Assembly: GCA_001692895.1 (NCBI GenBank)
Contig: KV748231.1
Span: 620,001 to 684,000, forward strand
DNA length: 64,000 nt
DNA from: Cenococcum geophilum 1.58
Taxonomy: Eukaryota > Ascomycota > Dothideomycetes > Gloniales > Gloniaceae
Direction of reading: 5' to 3'
The notes below the pieces were generated by a model. The model did not search any database and had not been told where the DNA came from. It saw only the letters and a program-made list of their open reading frames with translations. This document shows, one piece after another, positions 1 to 11,120 of this stretch (the first letter of the stretch is position 1; the number at the start of each line of letters is the position of its first letter). Made by a program: the position numbers and the translations under genes.

Positions 1-363
1 AGTTAGTTAATATAAGCATGGTTTAAAATAAAGCTGATAGAGCCATATAATAAGGAATAGTAACTAAGGTTATATAATATAATCTATATAATCTATAGGA
101 TCTATATAATCTATAATAGAGTAAATAAAGTATACGCACCTTACGTATAAAGGGGATTTCTTAGGAGAATAATTGTATATTTAAAGAACTATAGTCCCTA
201 CCTAGATAGTTCTCTCCTTTATAGTAAATCTTAGAATATAATTAGAGTTAATCTATTAGGCAACTACTCTACTAGTTATTATTACGTTATTAACTTCTTA
301 TTTATCTATATACCTAGCCTATTAATAAATCTACCGTAGTTCCTGCTACAAGGCTTTATTATA
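1..363. repeat. Left arm of ~362-bp inverted repeat
   Basis: This stretch is the reverse complement, with many transition differences, of 6619-6980. Both arms share the outer end (AGTTAGTTAATATA), the GTAGTTCCT block and the AAGGCTTT inner end. It lies downstream of the minus-strand Gypsy pol, where a 3' LTR would sit, but it is inverted rather than direct relative to the other arm. The arm may continue beyond base 1. Confidence 0.8.
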
Positions 364-479
364 ACTATTTATCTTCTTTTTATCCTCTATATATATCTAC
401 CTTATAGACTAGTAGCTTAATATTCCTATATATTAGTTCTAGCATTATAATATACTATATAGGGTAGATCTTTATTTTA

Positions 480-3400
480 GCTGGTAGGTTTAACTTAAAT
501 ATAATTAGTAAAATCCTTTATATAATTTTAAAAGGTCCTAGCCTAATATAGTTTAACTTTTTACTTAGTTATTAACTTTTAAAATTTTTATATAGTAGCT
601 ATACTTTATCCCCCTCCTTAAGATCTAGTCCCTTAGATCTCTTAGCGTTATAATACTTTTTAATTCTTTTTTATACCTTTTTCGCTAATTCCATAAGGTC
701 TATATAAAGATTTATTAATATCTTTATTCTTTCTTTAACTATACTACTTATTTTCCTTACTTATTATAGTAACAATAATATTCTTAGCTTATATCTATAA
801 TTTGCCTTAAATAGTAATATGCCTATTCCTTTTTATAGTATTATATTATATATAAATTATATAACTAGTAATAACAATACCTAATTATTCTATACATAAT
901 TAATATAATATCTTAGATACTATTCTAGCGTCTAATTTAATCGTTCTATTTAACCGTCTGTCTATAGATAATATACGGTAAAAGTTACTGCTTTAACTCC
1001 CTACTCTACTAAGAATACTTCCTAAAATACTACTATAAATCTTAGATCTCTATTTAATATAATTTTACTTAATGCTCTATATCTTATAAATACTTCCTTA
1101 ATATAGATTCTAGCGATATCTTTCGCTAAGATTTCTTCTATATATGCTATAAAGTAGCCCTATTTAGTTAACTTGTCTACTATTACTAAGATTATATTAT
1201 ACTCTTATCCGGTAATAGAATCTCTTAACTTTAGTAACTTAATAATAAAGTCTTATAATATAACCTCCTATAGTCTCTCTAGTATTTTAATAGGTTATAG
1301 CCCTCCGTATAGCTTATACCTTATTAGTTTATTTCTTTAGCAATTTAGATATTCCTTTATTACTTTTCTAGCTATATCCTAAATTCTATTAATAATATAT
1401 TCTTTCTAAAGTCTTAATACTAAGCCTGTTGCTCTATTATGTCCTTAAGTTATTCCCTTATAGAAATCTTCCATAAAATACTCTGTAATGCTTTTTAGGA
1501 TATACTTTACTTCTTAATTTTCGTATATATCTATCTATAGATCTTCTAGCTATACTTTTAGAATTTTTTATACCTAAAAGCTCTCTAGTGTTTTATAGAC
1601 TCTTTTTAGTTTATTATCCTCTTAAGTTACTACTAGCTTAGGGTAATTATATCTAATAAATCCGTCCTTATTTTTATGTAGTATTACTCCTAATAGCTTC
1701 TTATTATTTTATAGTTTAGCCTTTCTACTAAGTATATCTACTCTTATATTCTTAGTTCCTTTAATATACTAAATCTTAAAATAATATTCTGTAAGCATTT
1801 CTACCTATTTAACTTATCTATAATTAAGTTCTTTAGTTATTAGGAACCCCGTTAGGTTTTTATAATCTATTTTAACTATAAATAGTTTCTCTATACCTTA
1901 TAAGAATACTTTTTATTTTTTAAGTACTATAACTATACCTAATAATTCCTTATTATAGATATTATAATTTAACTCTAATAGTGTTATCTTCTAACTATAG
2001 TATACTACTAGATGCTCTATGTTCTTATATTTTTATAGTAAATATACTTTTAGTGTAAAGTCTAATACATCCGTCTTTATAACTATGTCTAGTCCTAGTT
2101 AATAGATTTTAAGGATTAGCTCCTAAGTAAATAACTCTTTAAGTTTCTTAAACAACTTCTTTTACTTATCTCCCTATGCTTATAGTTCCTCTTTCTTTAT
2201 AAGCCTGGTAAAAGGTTTAATATTCTTTAACCATTATGCTATAAACCTCCTATAGTAGTTATAAAACCCTAGAAATGACCTTAACCGCGTTATATTCTCT
2301 AGTTCTTACTAACTTACTATAGCTTTAATTTTCTTTAGGTTTATACTAATATGACTTAGTTTAATAATAAATCTAATAAAATCTGTCTTCCTTATAAAGG
2401 ACTTATATTTCTTAATTACTACTAGCATCTATTCTTCTTGTAGCCTCTTTAAAACCCATTTAACGTATTCCCCGTATTCTTCCTTAGTTATTAAGTAGAT
2501 AATAATGTTATTAAGGTATACTATAATAAACTTATTAAGGTGTTCTTCTAATATACTATTAATCCGTTTTTAAAATGTTGCTAGTGCATTTATTAATCTA
2601 AACTATATTACTAATAGTTTATATAGTCCTTCCTTTAATCTAAAAGCTGCCTTTTATTTATCGCCTTCCTTAATTCTAATCTAATAGTACGCCTATCTTA
2701 GATTTATCTTTATAAAGATTTATATATTACTTATCCTATCTTAAATTTTACTAATTAAGGGTAAAGCATACCTATCCTTTTAAATAATGCTATTTAACTA
2801 CCTATAGTTAATACATAGCCTAAGTTTTCCGTTTTTTTTTGGTACGAATAATACTGGATATCCTACTAATAATTACAATAGTCTAATGTATCCTTTTTAT
2901 AGGTTCTCTTAGACAAACTCTTTAAGTACTCTTAACTCTTCTTAAGTAAGCTTATAGGTTAGAAAAAACCTTAGGCTTATTCCTAGTTCTAACTCTATCT
3001 TATAATCCTATACTATATAATTTACTAGCTTTTTACTTTCTAAGCTCTATAGCTTTTTACTATACTTATAGTATTTCTTTAGTATATAACTTAAGCCTTA
3101 CTTAATCTCTTTATATATTGCTCTAACTTAGTACCATACTAACTTAGTCTGTTATTACATTTTACGGCGTTAAGTATCCCTAATATTAACCTATCCTATA
3201 ATCTAATTAATTATTAGATTATATTCCTATAGCTAAGGTATTCCTAATACTGCCTTATCCCGTCCTAATAGTAGGATATTAAAAGATATCTTAATTCATC
3301 TCCCTTTAATGGTTATTTAAATAGGTCCTGTTTTAAGGTTAATAATGCCTCCTCTATAGGCTATTAGATCTCCTAAAATTATAACTAATAGGTAAGGCTG

Positions 3401-5200
3401 TTCCTTCTATCTATAAGGTAATCCTATTTTTTTTTACTGCTATTAGTAAGATATAGTTTCTTATTGCTCTACTATCTATTAGTGCTTTAAACTTCTAATC
3501 TTACTAATTAACTTATAAATTTAGGTATTGTCCTTAAATTCCTTTAAGGGTTTAAGGCTCTACTACTAGCTCCCTCTGGTTCTGTAGGCCTCTACTTTTC
3601 CTAACTATTAGCTGTTTAATCCTTATATACTTAGCTTACTCTTTAGCTAATACCTAGTTTGCTTTTTATTCTCTATATACTATAGACATATATTCTCTAG
3701 GCATTCCTATTACTATTATCCGTCTAAGCATTCTTCTATAAGAAATCTTTTTAATTAAAGTATTAAGTCTCCTAACTCCTAAACTTCTATTAGATACTAG
3801 CTGTGTATATACTTAGCATTTTTATACTATCGCTTATCTAGCGCCTAATATATCCTTATAGGGTACTTCTAATTTTTCTTTTTTAGATTCTTATGCATTT
3901 TGCATATATTATTTATATATGCAATCTATAATAGCGTATAGTATACTAGGTGCTTTAGGTTAACTCTTAACTCGTCTTTATCTTTAAGTTTAAACCTTTA
4001 CTATGCTGATCTAAACGTTATAACTTTGTTTATAGGTACTAAGATATATCTCTTACTTCTCTAGTCCTCTAATTATTCCTTTAGATCCTTTAACGTTATA
4101 ATTAAGGCTCCTTTAATATAAGTTATAGCCTTTTCTGTAATTAGGTGGTCCTAAATAACTCGTTTATCTAACCATATATAGAAATCTTCCTACTTATTAT
4201 TGTGTCGTTGCCTATACCACTTTTAGTATAGCTATTAAAGTATATACGGCTTATCCGTAAAGAAGTATCTTCTTATTACTATATTATAATAGCCCTTTAT
4301 ATACTATTCCTTAAATATAGTTAGGATTCCTAGATCCTCTTTATCTTCTAGTTTAGTAAGCTACTTAGCTCTTAGCGTGCCTACCCTAGGCCTATTAGTA
4401 ATCCTTTATATAGGCGCTTTGTCCCTTATATAACCTAGTATACTAAATCTCTAATCTAGTTTCTGTTCTTACTCTATAAGGATTCTCTATCTAAACTCCT
4501 CTATATTTTCTTTTGGTTTTTGCCTTATAAGTAGATTTTTAAAGTCTTCCCACTTCTTAATCTTAGTTTATTTAATAGTCCTTATTCGCGTCTAAAAATC
4601 TTAGTCCTATAGGATTCTTAGTCCCAAGCTTGCTTCTATCTTAAGCTTAGCTTTAACCTTAGTTTAACTAGGCTTCTATAGTGTTCTTATCTTATCTTAA
4701 GAATCTTAAATCTTACTTATCTCGTCTTAAGAATCTTATACCTTTAGGAAACTTCGTCCTAAGCTTATTTTTATATTACTAAACTAAGCCGTTGCTCTAC
4801 TCTATCGGTTATCGTCTATTATAGGTCCTTAAGCTTATTTTATCCCGTCTTAGGAATCTTAAGCCTATAGCCTTTTACCTTTATTAAGTGCCAAAGTGGT
4901 TTATTATTTTACTTCTCTTACGTCTTATAAAGCGATAGATATCATATCTAGTAGGGTTTTAATCCCTACTAATATTCCTTATTCTATAGTGGAATTATCC
5001 TCTACCTCTTTTATAATATTTCTAAGGTCTATATACTTTTAGTAAGCTGCCTTTATTACCTTATTATTACTAAATATTTCGCCTATATTAAATTTATCGT
5101 CCTTAATGTCCGATCTGCGAACTAGTGTGTTAGTTCCTCTAAACTCTAATAATTTTAGCTCCTATAGCTAATAGCTTATGCCGTACTTAGCGTCCTTATA
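480..5200 (-). pseudogene. Gypsy pol polyprotein (RT, RNase H, integrase)
   Basis: The reverse transcriptase box reads YLNNII at about 2503-2520, where the active-site motif should be YLDDI; both Asp to Asn changes are G-to-A transitions. Further along, at about 1455-1310, the integrase zinc-binding region is readable as GH-N-RATGLVLRL followed by NCQRNK and Y-G-L-QP, with stops in place of Gln. The order RT before integrase places it in Ty3/Gypsy rather than Copia. Dozens of in-frame stops rule out function. I could not confirm a chromodomain at the C-terminus. Confidence 0.8.
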
Positions 5201-5268
5201 AATTTAGTATGCGTTATTATAATAAAATGCAAAACTTTTAATTAAACATTCTTTTGTTCCTTATAGTA

Positions 5269-5457
5269 TGTCACAGCACTGACCTGACACGTTGTTATAA
5301 CTTAGTGTTGTTATAACACAAGTACAGACCTAACCCCTAAGCGACGTGTATATATATCGCCTCACCTCCTACATAGATCCTCACACGACATCGTTTGTCA
5401 ATTATATACAGTCACCTCGTATATCGTACCTTGACAGTCGGCACGTACTGTAATACA
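5269..5457 (-). repeat. Solo-LTR-like insertion inside Gypsy 1
   Basis: A 189-bp block begins TGTCACAGCACTG and ends TACTGTAATACA, so its ends are inverted-similar TGT..ACAG/CTGT..ACA, as in LTRs. It is visibly less AT-rich and keeps CpA sites, unlike the flanking Gag and pol. No clean target duplication is visible (flanks TAGTA and GTATA), so the assignment is tentative. Confidence 0.45.
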
Positions 5458-5519
5458 GTATACTATTATCCCTCTATATATATATATCTTCTGCTAGTCT
5501 CGTTCCTTTTACTATATAG

Positions 5520-6580
5520 TGACTTTAGCTACTCTTATAGTCTTTAATATAATAACCTTATTTTCCGCAATTTATATAAGCTCTTTTTTAAAACTATTTT
5601 TCTTACTATAGAGTCTGCCTAAACGTCTTCTGCTATTAAGATCCCTAATTTAGCCTTTACTCCTTAGACCTTTAATTACTTAATCCTTATCCTCTAGGTT
5701 TTTATAGTTATTTATTTTATTTTCTATTTTCTCTAGTACTACTTAGGTCTATTAGCTCTGCGCCATACTATAGTTTCTAACTTTAACTTTGTTATTATAT
5801 ATTCTGCGCCTTATATAACTATAGAACTTTATTCTAACCCTTCTTAGTCTGCTCTCTTTAGTAGATCCTATTATCGATCTTAATTACTTAATTAATTAAA
5901 TCCCTAAGAGTATCCGTATCTTCTGTTAGGATAATTACGTCCTAAACTTTTGCTTTAAGTTCTTGTCTGTACTATACTATAAGCGCTTTATTATTCTATT
6001 TAACCTATATTACTAATATTTAAAACTACGTTGTATACTTAATTGCTAAAGTTCTTTATACTAGGTTTTAAAGTTTTTGTTCCGCCATAGTAGTTACCTT
6101 TAGGTCTCTAAATATTTATATTAAGCGCTCTACAAACCCGTTCCAGTTTAAGAATATATATTATACCTCCTAGTTAGTAGTTGTTATGCCGTGCTTCTAT
6201 ACCTTTATAAGGTAAGATTTAAACTATTTAAGTGCCCTTCCCGTTAAAAATAATCCTACGTAAGCGACTTAATCTATAGGTGTCCCTAGTTTAACTCCTT
6301 CCTACGTAACCTTAAAGTGCATTTACGTAAGGAATCCCTTAAGTTTTAACTTCTCCCCTAAGAATCGCTCTATTAAGGGTAGCTTAGCCTTAACTACTCC
6401 AATTCTATTAATCCTTTCTTTAAATATTCTATTATTGTCTATTAATTAATTAACTATTTCTTATAGCTGTCTAACGGTAACTAGCTGCGAGTTAGTATCT
6501 ATTATACTAGTGTCGTTACCTAATCCTAAGGTAGTTGCTGCCATTAATGCTGTCATAGCTACTACTTTTAGTGGCATATT
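5520..6580 (-). pseudogene. Gypsy gag
   Basis: A start codon near 6575 is followed by MPLKVVAMTALMAATTLGL and then a Gag-like run broken at Gln codons. Near the 3' end, around 5575, a zinc-knuckle remnant reads YINCGK-GYYIKDYKS, matching the CCHC pattern CxNCGKxGHxxKxC with two Cys to Tyr changes and His to Tyr. The knuckle identifies the nucleocapsid part. The segment downstream of it is displaced from pol by the LTR-like insertion at 5269-5457. Confidence 0.7.
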
Positions 6581-6618
6581 ATTTAACTTTTGTTAATACT
6601 ATAACCTTAGTAGTAAAT

Positions 6619-6980
6619 ATATAACAAAGCCTTATAGTAGGAACTACGGTAGACTTATTAATAGGCTAGGTATATAGGTAAATAGGAAGTTAATAACGTA
6701 ATAATAACTAGTGGAGTAGTTGCCTAATAGATTAACTCTAATTATATTCTAAGATTTACTATAAGGAAAGAACTATCTTAGTAGGGACTGTGGTCCTTTA
6801 AATACACAACCGTACTCCTAAGAAATCCTCCTTATATGTGATGTACGTATAGTATATAAAGTACGTAAGTTCCTTACGTCCCTCTTATTTAGTACGTAGT
6901 ATATTATATAATCTTAGCTACTATTCCTCGTTATATAGCTAGATTAGTTCTATTCTAAACCGTGCCTATATTAACTAACT
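6619..6980. repeat. Right arm of ~362-bp inverted repeat
   Basis: Reverse complement of 1-363. It lies just upstream of the Gag start of the minus-strand Gypsy element, where its 5' LTR would be expected, but in inverted orientation. The outer end is ATATTAACTAACT at 6980. Confidence 0.8.
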
Positions 6981-6984
6981 AGCT

Positions 6985-7450
6985 TCCTCTAACTCCTCTC
7001 TTAGTAGTTGTAACATTGTACTTAAAGCGTCCGTAACAGGTTAGGTAAAGAACTATATCTTATAATCCCTTCTCCCTAAAGCTCCAAATCTAGTTAACTA
7101 TATATCTATAATCCGCAATTCCGTAGATCTTATACCCTTATTTAATTGGTTTCTTTGGCATCTTATATATATGTAAGGACCTAAGGTAATTAGCGGGGTA
7201 ATAAGAGGAAGGAAGAGAGACGTACCTGCTAAAGCACCGTACTATAAGCTCGTTAATACTCACTTTGGAAGAAGGAGAGTAATACCGTTAAGAAGAAGCT
7301 TAAATAGATAAAGCAAGAGGTTTAACCTTATACCACCAAATCTTATTAGAAGGTAAGTAATACCTATTTCTTTTATTACTCTTAGGGCAAGAAATATAGT
7401 AATACCGCTTAATTTGCTTAAAGTGGTAGAGCGATATATAACTTAAAATC
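6985..7450 (-). pseudogene. PiggyBac-like transposase fragment
   Basis: On the minus strand a piggyBac (DDE_Tnp_1_7) signature is readable: SINELIVRCFSR, then HIYKMPKKPIK-GYKIYGIADY. This matches the family pattern of a catalytic Asp region, VSIDEMMV..GRS, followed by YKMPxKPIxxGYK. A likely 45-bp intron (GTACGT...CTAAT...TTAG) separates the two parts. The catalytic Asp of SIDE is Asn here, a RIP-type change. Only a few hundred bases survive; the fragment ends at the right arm of the inverted repeat, so the rest may lie left of the window or be lost. Confidence 0.65.
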
Positions 7451-7967
7451 GAATATAAAGGACCTTTATTAAAGTCTGTATTTCAATATATTTTAATTTA
7501 AGGCTTCTCGTGGACTCCTATATATATAATAGCGCCGAGAAATATATATAACTCCTTCACAAGCATATCCGTCCATTCTCGTGCCCTTTCCCCTACTATA
7601 TGTGGTCTCTATATACTCGCGTATCGATTTATATTTGTGGTTATTGTTTAAAAAAGGTCGCGGGTAAAAAATAAGCTGAAATAGTCGAATGTGTATGGTT
7701 TTTAAGGAAAGGAAGTAGGTAAGAGTGCTTTTGCTATCTGTCTAGGCTCGCATTAAAAGGGCTCGTAGGAAACGCTGTAATTGGTCTAAGTTTAAGGAGT
7801 ATATCCTTAAGAGACTGAGCTTTTTGCCTCTTGGATTGTGTAGGTAGGTTAGAAGTATCCTCCATTACTTAAACGCGTAATTGGAGGAGGACTACTAGAC
7901 GCGTTTTTATTTAAATGATATAGATTACTAATAAATTTATATGCGAAGGTATATAATATTATACTAT
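7451..7967. other. AT-rich spacer
   Basis: About 500 bases with no recognisable gene. 7640-7900 is less AT-rich and contains a degraded plus-strand stretch of basic residues that I could not assign; it may be the decayed N-terminus of the neighbouring hAT transposase. Confidence 0.4.
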
Positions 7968-8106
7968 GCTAGCCCCCTTTATTAGCGTAGACTATGTCTT
8001 ACCAGACAAGGGGATAGGAAATATTATAACTATTATAGTAAAAAGATATATTATAAATTTTAAAAATAATATTACTAATATTGCTAATGGGGCCTAGGGC
8101 TAGCGT
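7968..8106. repeat. 139-bp inverted-repeat block
   Basis: Ends GCTAGCCCCC..TTATTAGC (7968) and GCTAATGGGGCCTAGGGCTAGC (ending about 8106) are imperfect inverted copies. A third partial copy, GGGCTAGCCCC, follows at about 8153-8163. This could be a small foldback element or terminal sequence of the adjacent hAT element. Confidence 0.5.
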
Positions 8107-8944
8107 AAAGAAGTGTATATAAGTAGATCAGCGGATCTAGCTGAAATAACCCCGGGCTAGCCCCTACCACTCTCCCGTTTTCCTGACGAAATAGTATTAG
8201 AATTTAGAATAGATAAAGTTGATTCTATAATTCTTATAAAGGTTCTAAATAAGGAAGTTATCTAGTAGGCTCTTATTAACTTAGTTATTGTATAAAACCT
8301 TTTATTCTAGATTATAGAGTAGGAAGAGTTCTATATCTTCTGTTAGGCTCTTAACCTAAAGTCGTCTAATTTAATAATAATAACGTATATAGAAATTTCT
8401 TAGATAATTACCTATTCCTTTTAGTTATAGAAAGATATTATATAAAAACGAGTTTAATTAGCATTAATAAGTATTTATCTTTTTATTAATATCTAAATAT
8501 CTCTAAATAACTACCTTCTTCTTACAGTCTGCGCCTACTTTATTAATAGCTAGGAAAACTAGATAAAAGCTCTTCTTGCCCTTTGTATAGTACCTAGTTA
8601 TAGTAAAGCTAAATAATAAAATACTCTTCTCTTAGTCCTAGAGGAGTATAGGATTATATAAAAGCTTAGAGCTATTATTGCAGATAATTCTATAATAAAT
8701 AATATTCTTTATTATACAATCTATAAGTATCTTGCTAACAATAAGGATATTACCTAGGATCCTATCCAATAACGTATCCGCTACTAGGGGTATACTATTA
8801 ATCTTACTATTTAGGCCTTCCTCTTTAAAGATACTCTTAAACTTAAGGCTATTAAGTTATATAAAAGGAACAACGTAAGTAAAAAGGAGTAAAGTTATAA
8901 GGAAGAGATTAAGCAGAAATAGGCTTTTTAAGCAATATGCCTAC

Positions 8945-9155
8945 TGTTACGGAAGTGGGCATAAGCTAGAATACAATGTACTAAACGGGGTAGTAATTAA
9001 AGAAGGCTACGTACGCGTAACTATGCGTGGTTAATATAAAGACATTTAAATACAGAAACAGAACAGGTTAGGTTAACGTGGTTAAAGAAATAGGGGTAGT
9101 TATAGGACGTGCGCAGGTGTTACGGGACGAACGTGCGCGGGTGACTCCTGTAACA
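8945..9155. mobile_element. Solo LTR (211 bp) with TSD CCTAC
   Basis: The block starts TGTTACGGAAGTGGGC and ends GACTCCTGTAACA, and is flanked by the same 5 bases, CCTAC, at 8940-8944 and 9156-9160. It interrupts the hAT reading frame, which resumes immediately after. It is the product of LTR-LTR recombination of a retrotransposon not otherwise present at this site. Confidence 0.9.
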
Positions 9156-9540
9156 CCTACTTAGTAAGCTTTATAATATTATAGTATACTTTTATACCTT
9201 AGTAAGTTATATAAAGGAGTTTAAGACTTTAGTTAGAAGATAAGTTCCATTTAATAATTATATAAGATGGAATAGCTGGTATTAAATGCTAAGCGTCTTA
9301 CTTAAGCACGAGTTAGGAATTGATAACTATATTAAGAGTAACTTTAATACGCTTAAGGAGGATTATATCTTACTATAAGACTAGAAGCTTCTTTATACAA
9401 TTTATACCTTTTTAAAGCTATTCTATTATATAATATTAAAGATATAAGGGGATTATATAATACTTAATTAAGTACTCTTTATAAAGATGTACTTATTAAA
9501 TATATAGAGAACTCTCTTATATAACTCTTCTTCTAACTAC

Positions 9541-9786
9541 TATTACGGCACTAGCAGAACTGGTAGAACTTGGCAGAACTTCACACCGGCAAGTTGCCAC
9601 AGATTGCCACAGATTGCCGTATATTGCGATCACGTGACGCGAAGATCTTATAAAACACCAAACGGCGCTACTTTTCTTCTCCTTTCCTTTCCCTAGCTTT
9701 AGATTCTCGTTTATAGACAATCTAATTATATAGGCTTGCGCGACCCTTTTGCTGTGCTTATATCTCGATTAACTAAGTCGCTAACA
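9541..9786 (+). repeat. 5' LTR of Gypsy 2
   Basis: The terminal TG is mutated to TA (TATTACGGCAC), and the LTR ends CGCTAACA. Equal in length to the right LTR. It contains a TATA-like TTATAAAACACC about 120 bases in, a plausible promoter. Confidence 0.95.
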
Positions 9787-9974
9787 TTATCTAAAGCTCA
9801 CTCTACTCTTTCTTCCTAAGAAGGAACTTAAATATATTTACAAGAACACAGAATAGGACCACAAGGACAGGACCTAAAAGAAAAGAACAGAACCCTAAGA
9901 AAAGAACCCATAAGATACGCACAGACCAAAACCCCTAAAGAAATTACCCGGAATTACCTAATACCCCTACCACC

Positions 9975-11120
9975 ATGCCACGAACTACAGTAGCAGGTAA
10001 AGCAGCTGCAGGACCCTTAAATACTTTAGATGAAGAAATAATTAACGTTTTAACCCCCTAGGCGGAGCTTGCGGCTGCTAATGCCGAAATTAAACAACTT
10101 CGAGAGCTGCTTAAAGCCAGAGATACCCCTATATCCAATAATAAGTCATTATTAGATAACTAAAGACTTGCTATAGTCCTTTAGGCCCTATTCTAGCGCC
10201 TTAGTAGACCTACTAAGGCCTATATAGTACTAAAGCGGTCGGTAAAGGTTGCGAATTCCCTACTACTTATAAACGGAACCAACCCTATATTTAATAATTG
10301 GAAGCTTTAATTATAGCATAAGCTTAAAGTTAATATAGACTACTTCCCTAACGCCTAAGCCAAAATAGCCTATATTTTCGGCTGTATTAGCGGAGACACC
10401 TAGACGTATTTACGCCCGCGATATACTAAAGACTTAACAAACCCCTTTATCTCCGAAAAAGAAATAATTAAATACTTATCTTCTATTTATAAAGACCCTT
10501 TTAAAGTATAGAACGCCTGCCTTAGCTATAAAAGCCTAAATATAAAAATAATAGAGACCTTTTCGGCCTTCTAAACCCGCTTTCTATACCTAGCCATATA
10601 GGCCTAGATTCCCCAGGAAAACCTACTACTAGACCTCTTTAATAAGCTTACCCTAGACCTACAGCGGGCCGTATTACTAGCTTATACTACGGTATAGATG
10701 TTAAAGGAACTTATAAACTATTACCTAGCTATTAACTAAGGCCTCTATTAAATTAAGGTACGCGCTAACTGGCTAAAAACTAGAAACCTTATAAACTAGG
10801 CCGTAAGTACTATAAGTATAGCCCGTAGTGCCCCGGTATAATTAGCAACTCCTATAGTTAACCTAGCAGCTAACCGCGTAGCTACCCCTACTACGGGCCT
10901 AGTATACACCTGGCCTATATATAGCGACCCCTATATATAGGCCCTTAGCGATTAAGAAGCTTGCTTCTCGTGTGGTTAAATAGGCTACCCTATAAAGAAC
11001 TACCTAATAAAGGTAAAGATAAATAAGGTCTTGTTAATTTAGGAGGATAGTATAAAGCTAGAAAAAAAGGAACTTTAGAGGAAGACTCCTCTCTAGGGTT
11101 AAAAGGGATTAATATATTAT
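9975..11120 (+). pseudogene. Gypsy 2 gag
   Basis: The frame opens at ATG 9975 with MPRTTVAGKAAAGPLNTLDE, followed by a coiled-coil-like stretch (AELAAANAEIKQLRELLKAR) after one internal stop. The C-terminal part has a zinc knuckle at about 10962-11003, CFSCG-IGYPIKNY, i.e. CCHC with His and the last Cys changed to Tyr. Stops coincide with Gln and Trp positions. It would have formed the virus-like particle core; it is inactive here. Confidence 0.85.

Larger units (their letters stand above)
480..6580 (-). mobile_element. Ty3/Gypsy retrotransposon interior 1, RIP-destroyed
   Basis: A complete Gypsy coding order can be read on the minus strand: Gag (about 6580-5520) followed by protease/RT/RNase H/integrase (about 5200-480). 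No open frame survives because most glutamine and tryptophan codons are now TAA or TAG. The interior is interrupted at 5269-5457 by an LTR-like insertion, and the whole is framed by inverted (not direct) ~362-bp arms. Such an element would make virus-like particles in the cytoplasm and integrate cDNA into chromatin; this copy cannot. Confidence 0.8.
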
